Of a DNA stretch of 64,000 bases, positions 1 through 13,800 are shown piece by piece. A program made the translations under genes and the position numbers. Below the pieces are notes generated by a model. It saw only the letters and a list, made by a program, of their open reading frames with translations. It searched no databases and was not told where the DNA came from. Position 1 is the stretch's first letter; each line of letters opens with the position of its first letter. Origin of the DNA: Nectonema munidae (lineage: Eukaryota > Nematomorpha > Nectonematoida > Nectonematidae); the NCBI GenBank assembly GCA_030549495.1, contig JAUIRK010000898.1:1674001-1738000 (forward strand). The letters run 5' to 3'.

Positions 1-1700
1 ACACTCTCTGAAAAACGATATAGAAATTGCTGAAAAACTCAATCATTACTTTTCAAACATTTTTCGCTGACCCTCAATGAGAATTAAATTCGCATCCAAA
101 TTTGTTTGTCATTCACAAATGAACAAAGTTATGATCAGTGAAAAATCCGTTCATGAAAAACTTAACTCCCTTTTAGGCGACAAATCTCCAGGAATGGACG
201 GTTTACATCCATATATTTTGAAAAAACCTGCATATGTTTTGGCTTCTCCTCGTAACTTTCTAACCTTTCTTTAAAAGAAGGAAAATTTCCTAATAGTTGG
301 AAAAGGGCTTTAGTTGTGCCTATACACAAAGGCTTAGATCCCAAAATTCCTGCAAACTACAGACCAGTCAGCTTAACTCCTATTCTTTCAAAAATTTAGA
401 ACCCATAATTGCCGATAATATTCTTTCTTATCTCAAAAGATCAAATATAATAGATAGCAATCAGCATGCCTTTATTAAGAAAAAAACAACGATAACACAA
501 TTACTAGAATTTCATAATGGTGTTGCAAACCTTCTAGAAAAAAACTATACAGTTGATGTCATGTACTTCGACTTTACTAAAGCTTTTGACAAAGTTCCAC
601 ATAATTGTTTAATCAAGAAATTGGAAGCTTGCGGTTTACGCCTCGAAATTGTTAAATGGATTAAATGTTTCCTACCTGACAGATACCAACTCGTTTAAGT
701 TCATGAACATCCTTCCAATCCAAGCAAAGTTATGAGCGGTGTTATCCAGGGTAGTACACGTGGACCTCTTCTATTTATTCCCTACACAAATAATCTTCAC
801 CACAAAATAAATTCCTCTTTCAAGTTATTTGCTGAAAATCATAAATATATTGTGTTTCGACTTTTGAATCGAGAAGGTAACTTAAAAGTGATTTGTTCAA
901 TCTCAATCAATGGTGTAATAGCTGGCACTTGGACCTCAACTTTTCAAAATGTTACCATCTCCAAGTTGGTGCTAAAAACAACTTTATTTATTACATTGGA
1001 GGCAATAATATAAAGCATGTGAACGAAGTTTATGACCTGGGTATTATTACGGATGAAAAATGAAATTTAAACCTCAAGAGTCGTTCAGAAAGCTTACTCA
1101 CTTTTCCACTTCATCCTCAGGCACTTTTCATCCCAGGAACCGCTCACTGCTATTTTTATATACAAAGCATTGATAAGACCTATAATGGAGTACGATAATG
1201 TTATCACGCACCCTACCTGTACTAAAGATATGGATGCCTTAGAAAACATGCAGCGCTTTATAACTAGAAAAATTAAAGGGCTTGAAAAACTAAAATATAC
1301 TGAAAGATTAAAGTTTTTATCGCTTCCACTTTTGTCTTACAGATTCAAAAAAAACGACATGATAACAGTTTATAATATAATCAATGGAAACATTCAAATT
1401 GATCATGAAGTTTTATCATCTTTTTCTCAACGACATCAAAGAACGGACCAGTTCAAATTTTTAAAAGTTGAAGACAAAAACGCTTTTGTAGAAGTTCCTT
1501 TTCTAATAGAATTATCAAAGATTGGAACAGCTTGCCAGAATATGTGGTGAATTCAGCTTCATTGAACACCTTTAACAACGCCTTGATCTTCTGGGGAAAG
1601 ATATAATGTTTCTCTCTCATTACCAAACACTTTGACACCAAGGCCCTGCACACTCATAGTAGTTTAGCTTTTTTTTGATGTGATATATATATACAAGCCC
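1..1700 (+). mobile_element. CR1-clade LINE, 3' part, decayed
   Basis: Reverse transcriptase of a non-LTR retrotransposon, cut by the window edge. Pieces occur in order on the + strand but in shifting frames. First come the KSPGMDG segment (about 175-215) and the SWKRALVVPIHK / ANYRPVSLTPI segment (295-390). Then follow YFDFTKAFDKVPHNCLIKKL (about 566-630) and SGVIQGS..GPLLF (735-775). The usual catalytic FADD is replaced by FAEN near 830. The C-terminal part (1170-1640) has the order typical of CR1-type elements: IMEYDNVITHP, MQRFITRKIKGLEKLKYTERL, then WNSLPEYVV-like residues spread over two frames and an SLNTFNNA tail. Several stops and frameshifts show it is dead. No poly-A tail or target duplication is visible. 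It lies just upstream of the first recognisable PDE1-like exon. Confidence 0.88.
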
Positions 1701-1862
1701 CGCCTTTCTTTTTATCTTTTAATATAATATGTTAAATAATAGTAGAGGTATACAATTATTTCTATATTTATATTCAAATTTAGCAATGCAGTTTTCGGCT
1801 AATTAAATGAAATGTTGCAGATTTATTCAAGCGTTCGTTATAATTTTCAATTTTTTTTCAAG

Positions 1863-4800
1863 AATACATGAAATAGAAAATAGCTTAGTCACAAAGAAGA
1901 AATTAACTTCAAATCAAATAATAGATCAACTGAGAGAAATTCGAGAGAGTCTTGACCAGGCAAGATCATTGCGCTGCAAATGCAGGTAAGTGAATACTGA
2001 GGAAACGCGCATAATTGGGTTAATGAATGTTTCTGGTGTTTAGCTATGGATTAGAGGAACAAGTCGAAGGAGAGGAATTAGATGAAAAGATAAAAACGAT
2101 GCCTGATGATGTTCAAAAGTGGCTTTCCAATACTTTCACCAAAAAAATTGTTGTTACAAATCTGAGAGGTACAACCGCTCCAAAATTCAAAAGCGTCGCA
2201 AATGCTATAAGAGCTGGAATAACCGTGGAAAAGTAAGTTCTTGAAAAGTTACCCTATACATATATGTGTTGTGGTAAGAATGAGAATCTTGCAGGTTTGG
2301 CAATTGTAAGAGAATAAATGAGAATTATGAAATACCAGGGAAATATTCATTCATGACATAACCATATTTTATGATTCAATAAAGGTAAAGGCACTGTGTT
2401 GAATTTTTCACTTAAAGGCAGAATGCGCCTCTTGTATCGAACTAAGGGGAAAGCAGGCTTGATGCTACATCGAACCCAAGATCTTGAGTTATCATATCCA
2501 GCATCTAACCCAGTGGTTCCCAACCTTTTTTATCCCGTTCCCCCTTTTTCAGTAACTTTTGTCCTGTGGACCCCTACAACTGAATAGTTTGAGCCAACAA
2601 GATTAATCAAAGATTTTTATGCAAAAAATGATTCTAGTCATCTGATTAAATCGTATGCTTATTCATATGAAATCATAGAAATCGTAAAGCCTGACATAAA
2701 TTGTGAATAAAATTTTTTTCCAATTAAAATAGAAATTTTTCAAAAATATTGTAACTAATAAAAAGGATATATAAACATTCAAAATATGAAATTTTAAAAA
2801 AGAGAAGAAAATATTTATTTAAAAAAGCTCTAAATATATATATTTATATTGATTTGGAAAATAGAAGTATATTAAAGGAGATTCAGCATAAGTAGTTTGA
2901 AGTAGAATTTCCATGGACCCCTTGAAATTCTTCCATGGACCCCTAGGGGTCCATGGACCCCCGGTTGGGAACCACTGATCTAACCAATCCTACTCACGCC
3001 CATAATTTATTAATTTCGATAAGGAAATTTGATTCATTTCTCGGTGTTAATTAATGAAAAAATTAATGTTTTTACCACAAAAGTTGAAAGAAGGTATTAG
3101 AAATTAAAAGATTCAAAATTAAAGATTAAATGTAAAAAAAAATTTATTCTAAAAAGTTTACTTTTAATAATGAATAAATATACTTTTTCAGAAGTTTCGA
3201 AGCTATTAAGTTTGTAAGAATCATACTTCAAAACAGGAGCTGATACAGAGGGAGCTAAAGAGGTTCTAACCGCTAGTTTATTTAGAATATGAATGAAGAT
3301 TTTCTTGTGTCAAGTTTCCACATTGATATTTTTCAGGTATAATAGCCAATCATAACAGATTCCCGTTTGTATACAACGACGTATATACTATATATATATA
3401 AGCAATGAATGCATATTTTTATCATTATTATAATTAACCAATCAGCATCATTATCATAAAGATGATCACTATAGAAATTTTTTAATCTTATTTTTTAGAC
3501 TGTTTAGTAAAGCAACTGCACTCAGTCTCAATATTCCTTCAGCAGTTCAAGCACAATTAAAGGTAAAATCTTAAAATTTATCCTTACGTTCTTATTTTAA
3601 TTCGTGATTTCTGATCGTATTCTTTTTTAAATTTTGCCCCCCCTCCCCTAAACAATTTTCTGGTTACGGGCTTGTTTTTATATGTATTAATAAAGTTAAC
3701 AAATTAACTTTACTATTTTTTCTTACTATTCAAATATGTATATTTTTTTAAGTGTTTTCAATAAATTTTTTCCATTTTGTTCAGATTTGCCAAAATTTTA
3801 ATTTTTCTTTAAATGGAAAATTCGTGTTTAATAAAAAAAATATATTACTTATTACTATAGAAACAATCCATCCAAAAATAAAGGTAAGTAATTGAGACAA
3901 GAAAAATAGTTTATTAGCGATAATTTAGAGTAAATAGGTCAAGATAAATTTGGTATCAATATTGTTTTCGGGATCTACATGAAAGGATGTTCATCTTCCT
4001 ATAATTTTACGTTCTTCTTTGGCGCCTCTGATAAGTTCTTAACTTTAAAGAAAACAAGATTTATGGATGTTTTCAGTTTCAGCTTCATAGGCCTGGTTTT
4101 CTTTGGTTTTGATCCCACCCTCTTCCTTCCATTTGCCATCTTTCAGCCAAAAAGTAGATATGTTTTTTTATTAAATAAATATTAATCATTAAGATAAGTA
4201 TAATTTATATTACTTGCACAATTATAGCTATATTTTCCACACTCTAACAAAGTCTAATAAATAAGTTAATTAGATAACTTTTTTATTGTAATTCTTGAAA
4301 TATTTGTGAAAATTGGAAGAAATACCTTATTCTTGAAAACAATAAATCCTAAAATTTCAACAATTAATGCAATATATCAAAGCTTTGAAAATATAAAACA
4401 AAAGAACTCCTGAGCTATTAAATATCAGAAAAAGTAACTTTCTTTTATTTGAATAATAAGGAGGGTGCTTAATTATAATTGTAATAAAATGCCCTCGAAA
4501 TTTCATGTCGTATACGCACTTTGATTAATTTTTGCATTCTAGAAATACTTCAACATCACATGTTCTGAATTTTAGGAAATTTCGTGTTGGGGATTCAATC
4601 CTTTCAAACTGCAAGAATTAAGCAATGGAAGAGCTTTAAGATATGTTGTCCTGGAAATATTTTCAATTTATCAGCTGTACAAGAAGTTCAAGGTTTCATT
4701 TTTATTTATATATACTTACTCATTCTTACAAATATCACTATTATTTATTTTATATTCAAAAAAAAAAATTCAAAAAATCTAAATTAAAAAGTTTATGTAC

Positions 4801-7800
4801 ATTATAATCTCTTTGAAATATTAGTATATATGTGTGTAGTGCCCAATTAGATAATCGATAGCAGAGCCGCTTCTATAGAAGAGTAAAAATTTATGTATGT
4901 TTAGACAGTCTGCTCGTCTTTAACCAAGGCATTAAATATTAATGAAAGTATTAGATGCTCATATGTTATGTATGATATGCCAAAAGTTTGATAGACAATA
5001 TAAAATTTATATTTTTTAATACACACAAAGTCACTACTGCTCAATGTACTCAAGTTTTTTTGAAAAAGACTTTTTGGCCTATTTATTTGCAGAATAAAAA
5101 AATTGTCTCGTGATTAACAGTTTTATCAATTTTCTATAAATTTTCTTAGAACACATAAATGACTTAAAATAGTAACTCTGTCACTGTCAGTGCTTGTGCA
5201 GCACTCTTAGGATGCGGGGTAAGTCAAAGAAATCATAACCTTAAAACAGCCCTGTGTGTGCAAGTGCATATATCTGTGTGTATGGGAGAGGGAGGGCTAT
5301 GTTGTTTGTGGGTGTGTGCATTAGGGTATGTCATACTTTTTGTAAAAAACTTATTATATTTTTTTAAAATATTTAGGTTAACTTAACGGGAAGAGAAGAT
5401 TACATTTTGTTTAGAAAAATTCATATAAATAAGGATTTGTTTATATATTTGAAGAAACAACAAAAGAAGCCATTTCGTTTCTCCCATCTATAAACTATTT
5501 CAGCCGCCTCTGTGACCAACTTTACCGCTCGCTCACAACTTTGTGTATATGTAAAGAATATCGAAGAAGTTTTAGTGGAGTACTTTTTAAGTCATAGAGC
5601 TGCATGCGAGACATTTTTGCTGTGAAAATTAGCTCTGTTGCAGTTTCTTTTTTCCAATGTAAAAGTGTTCTGAGATTTGTAGCATTAAGGTTGAATGTAC
5701 TTGGAATCTTAAAAGGTCGCGTACTGATAGATCCATATGCATTCCCATTTCTTAATTCTACTATTATATAAACAGCAAAATCTCCATTAACCATCATTTC
5801 AGAACAGAGTAAAGAAACAAGCACGTTTTCTGGATGAGCCCACCATGATTCAATTATTAGATAATGCTTTAAAATAATTTTAACTTTCATGCCCTGTTTT
5901 TCTAAAGCCTAAATAATTTGATAAAATGGCAAGGACCATGTTAACCCATTTACGACCAATGTTCCTATTTTGGAACATAAGTAATTTCTCCTTCGTCTCT
6001 TTTTTTCAATGATTTTGAAAATAAATGGTTTGGGTTTTTTTTGATGTTGGCTTTTTTTTGTTTTTTTATGGTTAATATTATGCGTTACTTTAATTTCAAA
6101 AAAAACATTGGTAAATATACTTGCGTTATCCAGGTTGCAAGCATTTTCAAGATTTTTGTGTCTTCAGAATCAAGATTAAGTTCGCTCACATACAGAAGCA
6201 AACATCGCATGCTACAAGTCATCCACCTGCTGTGCGGCAATGGTTCGCACCTATATTCTGCTGTTTTAGAATCAAGCCTACCTTTTCTTATGGCTTGAAG
6301 ATATTTCCAAGCCAAAATGCCATCATTGCTCATTTTGTGGAAAACATCATCATCAATTTCAACAAGTGGCTCTAAAAGTGAAATGAGTTCAAAATCCGGT
6401 TTTCTTTCAAGAGTTTCTACTTTGTTTAAAAATCTTGGTCTATCAAGTTTAGTCATAAGATGTGGTAATGGTAACTCATTGATAAGAAAGCAACAGAAAG
6501 AATGATAAATTTCTTCGATCAAGAAGTTGTTCAACGTAATTTAGCATTCCGTTTCTCCAACCAGACATATGATTGCTAGTATCACTTTCAATAAATTCAA
6601 GACTTTCATCTATTCCTTTTGTTTTCATTCAATCGTAGAGCGCGAAAGCATATTTTTCAGATGATTTTTTTTCCAAATCTTTTTCAACGGCATAAGGAGT
6701 TAGGTAGGTCCTTTAGGTTCTTCTGTTATAAGCCATGTGAATCTCTTTTTTTATAAGTACACGTTTTAGTATTATATAACATAGTCTTATCTGTTCTGCT
6801 GTCTACCAAAATTTCTGTATGTTTTTCATTTTTGTTTAAAATAACCAACTTTCCAAAAATCGCTTATAAAAACGTTAATAATGGCAGATGTTGCATTAGA
6901 GGAAACTCGAAACCTTAGAGAAGCAATTGCAGCATTGTTTATATTCACATAATTTCGTTTGAGAGTTTCTGATTGTCTAAATTCATTTTCAACAATTTCA
7001 TCCCGAAAAGATCCGATTTAGATGAAAATAAAGAAGTATTAAATCTTTCTGAATTTATTTTAAGTTATTTTCTTGATATTCATTTAATATTTTCGGTTAA
7101 CCAGTTTTAGTCAAGTATTTTTTGTTCATTTTTGATGTTACTCTATAATCTAAGTAAGATTCCTGCATCGAAGAAATACTTCCTTGTTTTTCACGTTGAC
7201 TCTTAATCCAAACTAGTTCTTGTTTTGGAAGTTTCATCTTTTGATCACATTTACAAATACAGTGGGCTACATCTCTACAATTTTTTTTACGAAAATCATT
7301 GTTTTTTCTATACAGAGAACAATAAGACATCTGCATAAAGATAAATCAAATGGCTTTTCAAGTTTTGATTTCCATGCGTCTTTTAGAGTTTTTTGAGCTT
7401 TATATCTAGCTAACAAGGAAAATACAGACCAAGCACGACTGATTCGTTGTTCAAACCGTTTGAATTATTTGAATTTCTTGAGATACTTGAAATTTTTTTT
7501 TATACAAGTGAACATTCCTTGGGTATTGATCATTCATAATTTATATTTTCAATACTGAAAGGCATCCTTTCTACACATCTTTTAATGTTGGAAATCAGAT
7601 AGAAGGAAATCTTTAGGGCCACCAAACTACAAACTCAATTACGATAACTAAACCAAAAAAGTTAAAAAAAATAAAATTTGAAAATTTTGTAGGTAAAATT
7701 TTAATAGTCTAAATTATTTGTTTAATTTAAAACTAGTATAGTTCAATATCTTTCTATTTATATTTATTTTAAAATTAATGCATGTATATAAATTTATTTT

Positions 7801-10800
7801 TAACAAATAAATATATCAAAATTGCATAAAATAAAATTGTATTAATTTTTTTTACATTATATTATTTATATCACATATATACATAATAATAATTGAACAT
7901 CAACATTTAAAACGAAAGTGAACTAATATGACATACTCTAGTGTGTGTGTATGGGTGCTCTGTTAAAAATATTATTACTACAACTAATTTTTGGGAGAGT
8001 AAACCTTACAAATGTTTTTTTAGACTTGTAAAAGCAACTATCGTACACACTCGTGTTTTTTCGCTAACGTGGATAATCGGCATCTCAATTATAAGCTATT
8101 ATTTTCAGGAACATGCGTAGTATGTGTGGATAATTCGTACAATAATTTTAGAAACATTAACTAATTAAAATTGATATAAATATAATAATTATTGTATAAC
8201 AATAATATACGTTTAATATATATAATATTTATATAAGATAAATACACTAGAACCTACGTTTTACGTATGGCACGGGACCGAACGGCGGACGTAAAACGTA
8301 GGATTCGTAAAAGGTTGACCTTTAAATTGACATACAACACGAAAATCCGAGCCGGGATCACACGTGGTCACACTAAGCTAAAGAAGACTACTACAGTGAA
8401 GTTAGATGAATTATTAACCTTTATAAAATTTTTAATACATAAAATCACAAAGAAAAACGTAATAATGATTTAATGACAAAAAGATGACGTCATCGATCAT
8501 TTGGGAGGAAAAATAGGAATAAAATAGAGAAAAAGACTAGAAGGAATAACAATGAAGAAATAAATTTCAAAGGATTAATCTATATCATTTTTATTACTAA
8601 ATTGTCTCTTTTTAGCTTGAAATTATCTTTTTTCAATTCTAATTTGTCTTTTCTAAGTCCTAAATTGTTTTTTTTTAATTTTTTAAAAATATTTTAGAAA
8701 GAGCGTTTAGAAAAAGACATTTTAAAACTTAAAAAGGACAAATTAGAATTGGAAAAGGACAATTTAGCTAAAAAAAAAAGATAATTTAGAAGTAAAAATA
8801 GTATATATGCTGGGGGTATATTATTATAAGCGTTTTGCCTAATTTTGTTCATACACTTTTCTATTTCACCTTTTTTTTCTTTTTATTTCTGTTTACGTAA
8901 AGTATCCGCAACCCCGTTTTTATTCTTTGAAGTCATTCAAAATTGAAATTTGTTCGTACGTACGCAATTTATGCAATTGCACAAGTGCGCAGTTATGCTT
9001 ATCTTCAAGTTTATTCCGTTTATGCTGTTTATCTTATGTTTATACAGAGACGTTCTGTTTCATTGTCATGCATTTTACTCTATATTTTATCTGAAAATTT
9101 ATTGTCCAATAAATCCGGCTTGAACGTCCCATACAAGCAAAGAAAAATTAGCACTAAATAACAGTCTAAGAATCTGTACTTCAAGAAGTGTCACATACAT
9201 GCAGCTATGCCTTTTACTGATGTCCCGTTTATCGAGGTATTATTTTTTCATTACGATACACATTTGGACAGGGGTGAGAACGAGTGTTTTAAAGGTTCGG
9301 GAAAATAATTTAATAAAAATTCACCTAAAAATTTACTAAATCAAGAGAATGATAGCGTGCCATCACCTTTAACACATATAATCTATTTTTGTTTAAGACA
9401 TTTTTCAAAATGTTAAAAAAAACATACAAATATTAAATGCCAGCCTATTTATAAACTCAATTAATTGAAAATTTATTTTCCGCAGGAAGTATCGTAGTGG
9501 CCAATGTCTGAGATTTCAGAAAAATATATCCTTTATTAGAAACATTGTACATTTTATTGTTAAAATTAAATTAAGTTTAGATATTATGGGAGAGTATGTA
9601 CTAAATATAAATTAGGGTCGGTAACAACATTTTAGAATAGACAGTAGTCAATGATTGATTTTTGATTCTAAAGTACTTATTTTAGAGAGATTTGCAAATT
9701 CAGTTTAATGAACCAAAAAATTTATGTCAAAAGTATCAATAAATTTAAGAAATGAGTTGCTGAGTTTTGTACTAATGTGTCTTCTCTTTATACACAGAAG
9801 AGGGAATTAAAAAATATACGAACAAAAACTCTCATACCAAAGAAATGACCTATGTTGTTGTTTCATATTTGATATTAAGTCAATATGAAGAGGGCGAGTA
9901 AAAATTGAATTTATTCACGTTCAAAAAGAAAATGATCTTTTTTTAGGTAAAGTTGAATATTCTGGAAAATTTCTTGGATAAAGTTGAGCAAGGATATCGA
10001 GAAAATAATAACAACTATCACAATGTTATTCATGCAGCAGATGTTTGCCAGACCGTTTTCTACTTCCTATTTTCTTTGAAGTTGGACGTAAGCAAGACTT
10101 GTAAATTAATCTTATAAGTTGCATTTCTATATCTCAGCGTTATCCTTTGTAGAAATGCATGACAGATCTAGAAATCTTCGCACTCATATTTTCCGCCATG
10201 ATTCACGACTACAGACACACAGGAAGAACGAACAACTTTCACGTGATGACAAAGTAAAATGAGCATTTTTGGAACTTTACGACCACTCACTATTACTGTT
10301 GCATTTCGTGCCAAGGGATACGCTCGACTAATTGAATTTTCTCGCCAGAGCATCCAAAGACTTGTTAACTTCTTTTTGAAGAAATTATAACCCGCCTACA
10401 TTACGTCCATAACTTAATTGATTGCTTTTAATATACTGCATTGCGATCATCCAATCTCTAAAATAAAATGTATAGTTAGTTAATTAATTAAGTATTAAAA
10501 TTATTTTCCATCGATTGCTTGCTTAGCTATTTATTTAACATAACATAACATAACATAATTTATTAAGCGAATAGAAAGGCAAATTTGCATGTAATGATCG
10601 CATCAATTTAAGGAAAAGAAAAAGAATAACTAAACTGATTGAGAATAGTGTAAGTGACAATATTGGAAAAAAGATTAACATAAGAGAGTTACTAACTTAC
10701 GAATAAGAGTTACTAAGCTTTAAAGATCAGTTTTTAATGATGCTCAATTATCATTTTCAGCTCAATTTATGCTCCGCATCATCTTAAATTGCGATAACAG

Positions 10801-13800
10801 GTAAATAACGATAACAGGCTGATTTAATATGCCGTTCCAGCCAAAATACAAGTGAATCTAAAAGAATTAACATTTCATTTTTATGGCCTAAAATTTTAAG
10901 GAATAAAGTCGCACAAAATTATTTATTTCATAATTGTACTTTAAGGTAACCATATTTTTAAAATTTCGATTAATTTAAGAATACCTACACATCAATAAAT
11001 AAATAAATCAATCAATCAATTTATTTTATAATCAAAAACCGAAGCTTTTGTAGTGTATGGCACTTTACATCAAAAATAATGTTATAACATATATAAAGTA
11101 ATAAAAGTATGAAGTTTAGTAGATTCATTTAAAAGGGAGGAGTAAAAAGGGATTAAGTTGAGTAGGGAGAGCTGATTTTGTGCAGGTAATGGGTGAAGAG
11201 GTTGCGTTTGAATTCGAGGATGTTTGTGTTGTTTCTGAGTGATCTAGGCGCTGCATTGAAGAGGGAGGATGAGGTGGAGTAAAATGTTTTGTCGAGAAGT
11301 TGATTTGGGTAGAGTATGTGATGTTCATCAAAATGAAAGAATTTAACAAGTTTCGAAAATTATTAACGAAAATTATGAAGAAATTTACCGAAATTACTAA
11401 GAAAATTATTAAAGAAATTACATGATTTCTAACAATCTAGAGATAATAGTACTTTGAAGGGATAGTTAATTAATTTAGATGTTGATTTTATTAATTAATA
11501 TTTTATTTAGTTTTGTTATCATAATATTGTAAATTTTTGTTAAGAAATAGCTCCGAAAATCGTAAAAACTGTCTAAACCCATTTACGATCAATGTTCCCA
11601 AAGGAAAATCCGAAAGAATGTTAGGAATCCTAATCCCTATACAATGACAGATTATGAGGGTGATGGCAAAAATAGTATTGTGCATAACTGATGGTAATCG
11701 TTGGGTTAGTGGAGAAATATTTTAGGTCAAAAAATTAGAACAACAGTCTCAAGCTAAGGCATAGAAAAATAATACTTTTTTAAAAAAAATTTTCTTTTAA
11801 TTGTGATTCTAACTGAATGGAAAATTATAGCAAAAATTCTAAATTATTTGGGAAAGATGAAATAACAAAAAATCACGTTAGATTCATCGAAATCGCACAA
11901 ACTCTAAATTTTTTATAGATACGGATTAAATAAATTTGTATATAAGTAACATCATTTGTAAAAATTTTTAAATAGGACAGAAAAATGTTTTCTGAAAACA
12001 TTATCAAAAATTGATGAAAAATTGAGATAACAAGTTGTTGTAAAGAATTGGAATTGAATACGTTAGATTACACTAATTCCTAAACTTTCAATTTTGCATG
12101 CAAATTTAACTATTTAACGAAAAGATTAAGTAGACTAAAAGGCAGGGTTCTCCAACTCAAATGAGTCAACGGCAAACCCATATGGCGGGGTCTTAAGGAG
12201 CATTTTTCTGAGAAAATATTTCCATAATAATTATTTAATCAAGAGACCACAATTTCATTCTCAAGAAAAAGAAGCACATATATTTCTCAAGAATATATTG
12301 TAGTGATGGTTATGGGTTTATTTATAGCATATATATTATATATAATACATAGGCCGGCGGCATGTTTCGTAAAAAGATAATGGGAATATTAAAATAATGT
12401 TTCGGTATTTCACACGGTCAAAATACGCTTTCAAAGAGATCGTACAAAATCTGGAAATTTCCCCTTGCTGCTTAACATGTGATGTTTATATGTTCAGTGT
12501 GACTAGAAGACAAGTTAACCCTTTGAGGACCAGTGAGTCACGAGTGACCCAAGGAATGAAAATCGTCTGCTTTGAATATATAAAATTCCATTGAAAAAGA
12601 AAGCAGACGTATCCTCTTCAAAATGTTGGTCCTCAAATGGTTAAGGCAGTGATTTTGACAGAAAATTCTTTAACAGGCCATATTTTTCTTCATCAAAATT
12701 TAGTATCAACTAATCTTCAGCAAGTCTTCAATTCTCATTCGTTAAAAAACTAAAAAACTTATTTGAATAATCAAACAAAAATATTTAGGCAGATTTCATT
12801 CAGATGAAATCAAAATACTTCAAATTTTATTCTTAGAATATTGAAAAAATGTTTTTAAATGTACTTGAAGAAATTTTTTAGAACTAACACAATTGTTCAA
12901 TTTGCACTAATTTTAATTGTAGGTGGAATATTTCAACTGTGCATATATATTGATTATAGAGTTTATATTGAGCTTTTCAAGAATAATATCAAGGTTGGCA
13001 GAAATAAGGAACACATAGTGGAATGAACTTTCGCTTCATTTCTTTAAATTCATACACCTGTTTTATTTCAAATGCAAACCACATTATAAATATACCAACA
13101 AAATCTATATTTTAACAATGATATTTCGACTTAAAATTTCATTATTTATGTAAAACTGCTTTTATGAGCCTTAAGTTTTCTTGGTATCAAAGATCTCAAA
13201 AAAAGTACTAATTTTTAACATAGAAAGTCATGAATGCGTTATTTTGGATTATACAATGTGCCATTTTTGGGCCATGCCTCATACATTGGACACCTCTAGA
13301 CTTCATACTTATATGAGCTCATCAATGAGTATATTTTGGCTAACCAACCTTCCACTTATGTCCATTCACTACGATATGGAAATGGATTTGGATACTGTGG
13401 TTGGATCTTATTTTTGCAAACATCCTTGTAGGCTTGTATTAGTCAGTTTCTTGCTTTAAATTACTGTTAACCTTCAAATTAAGAAGCACACTCTTCACAT
13501 TTCTTATTAATTTTTTAGGTACTATACTGTATAGCGTATATAAAATATTTATATGCTTATTCAAACTTCAAACTTAATCAAATTTGTTCTTCGTGTAGCG
13601 TATATTTTGATGTATGGGTTGTCTCGATGTATAACATTCACCCTCAAATGAGACGTAAACTTCCTTCGTATAAAACGTGTAGTTCGTACCCTTGCGGTGA
13701 TTGAGTTCGTAATATAAGCTGAATAAGACGTATACTTTCATTTCCATAGAATAAACATTTGTTTTAGTTGAAAGATCATTAAATGTTTGCTTTTGATAAC

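Noticed and set aside
5240-5330. GT-rich patch as a functional element
   Set aside because: Degenerate low-complexity intron sequence with no structure beyond short GT runs.
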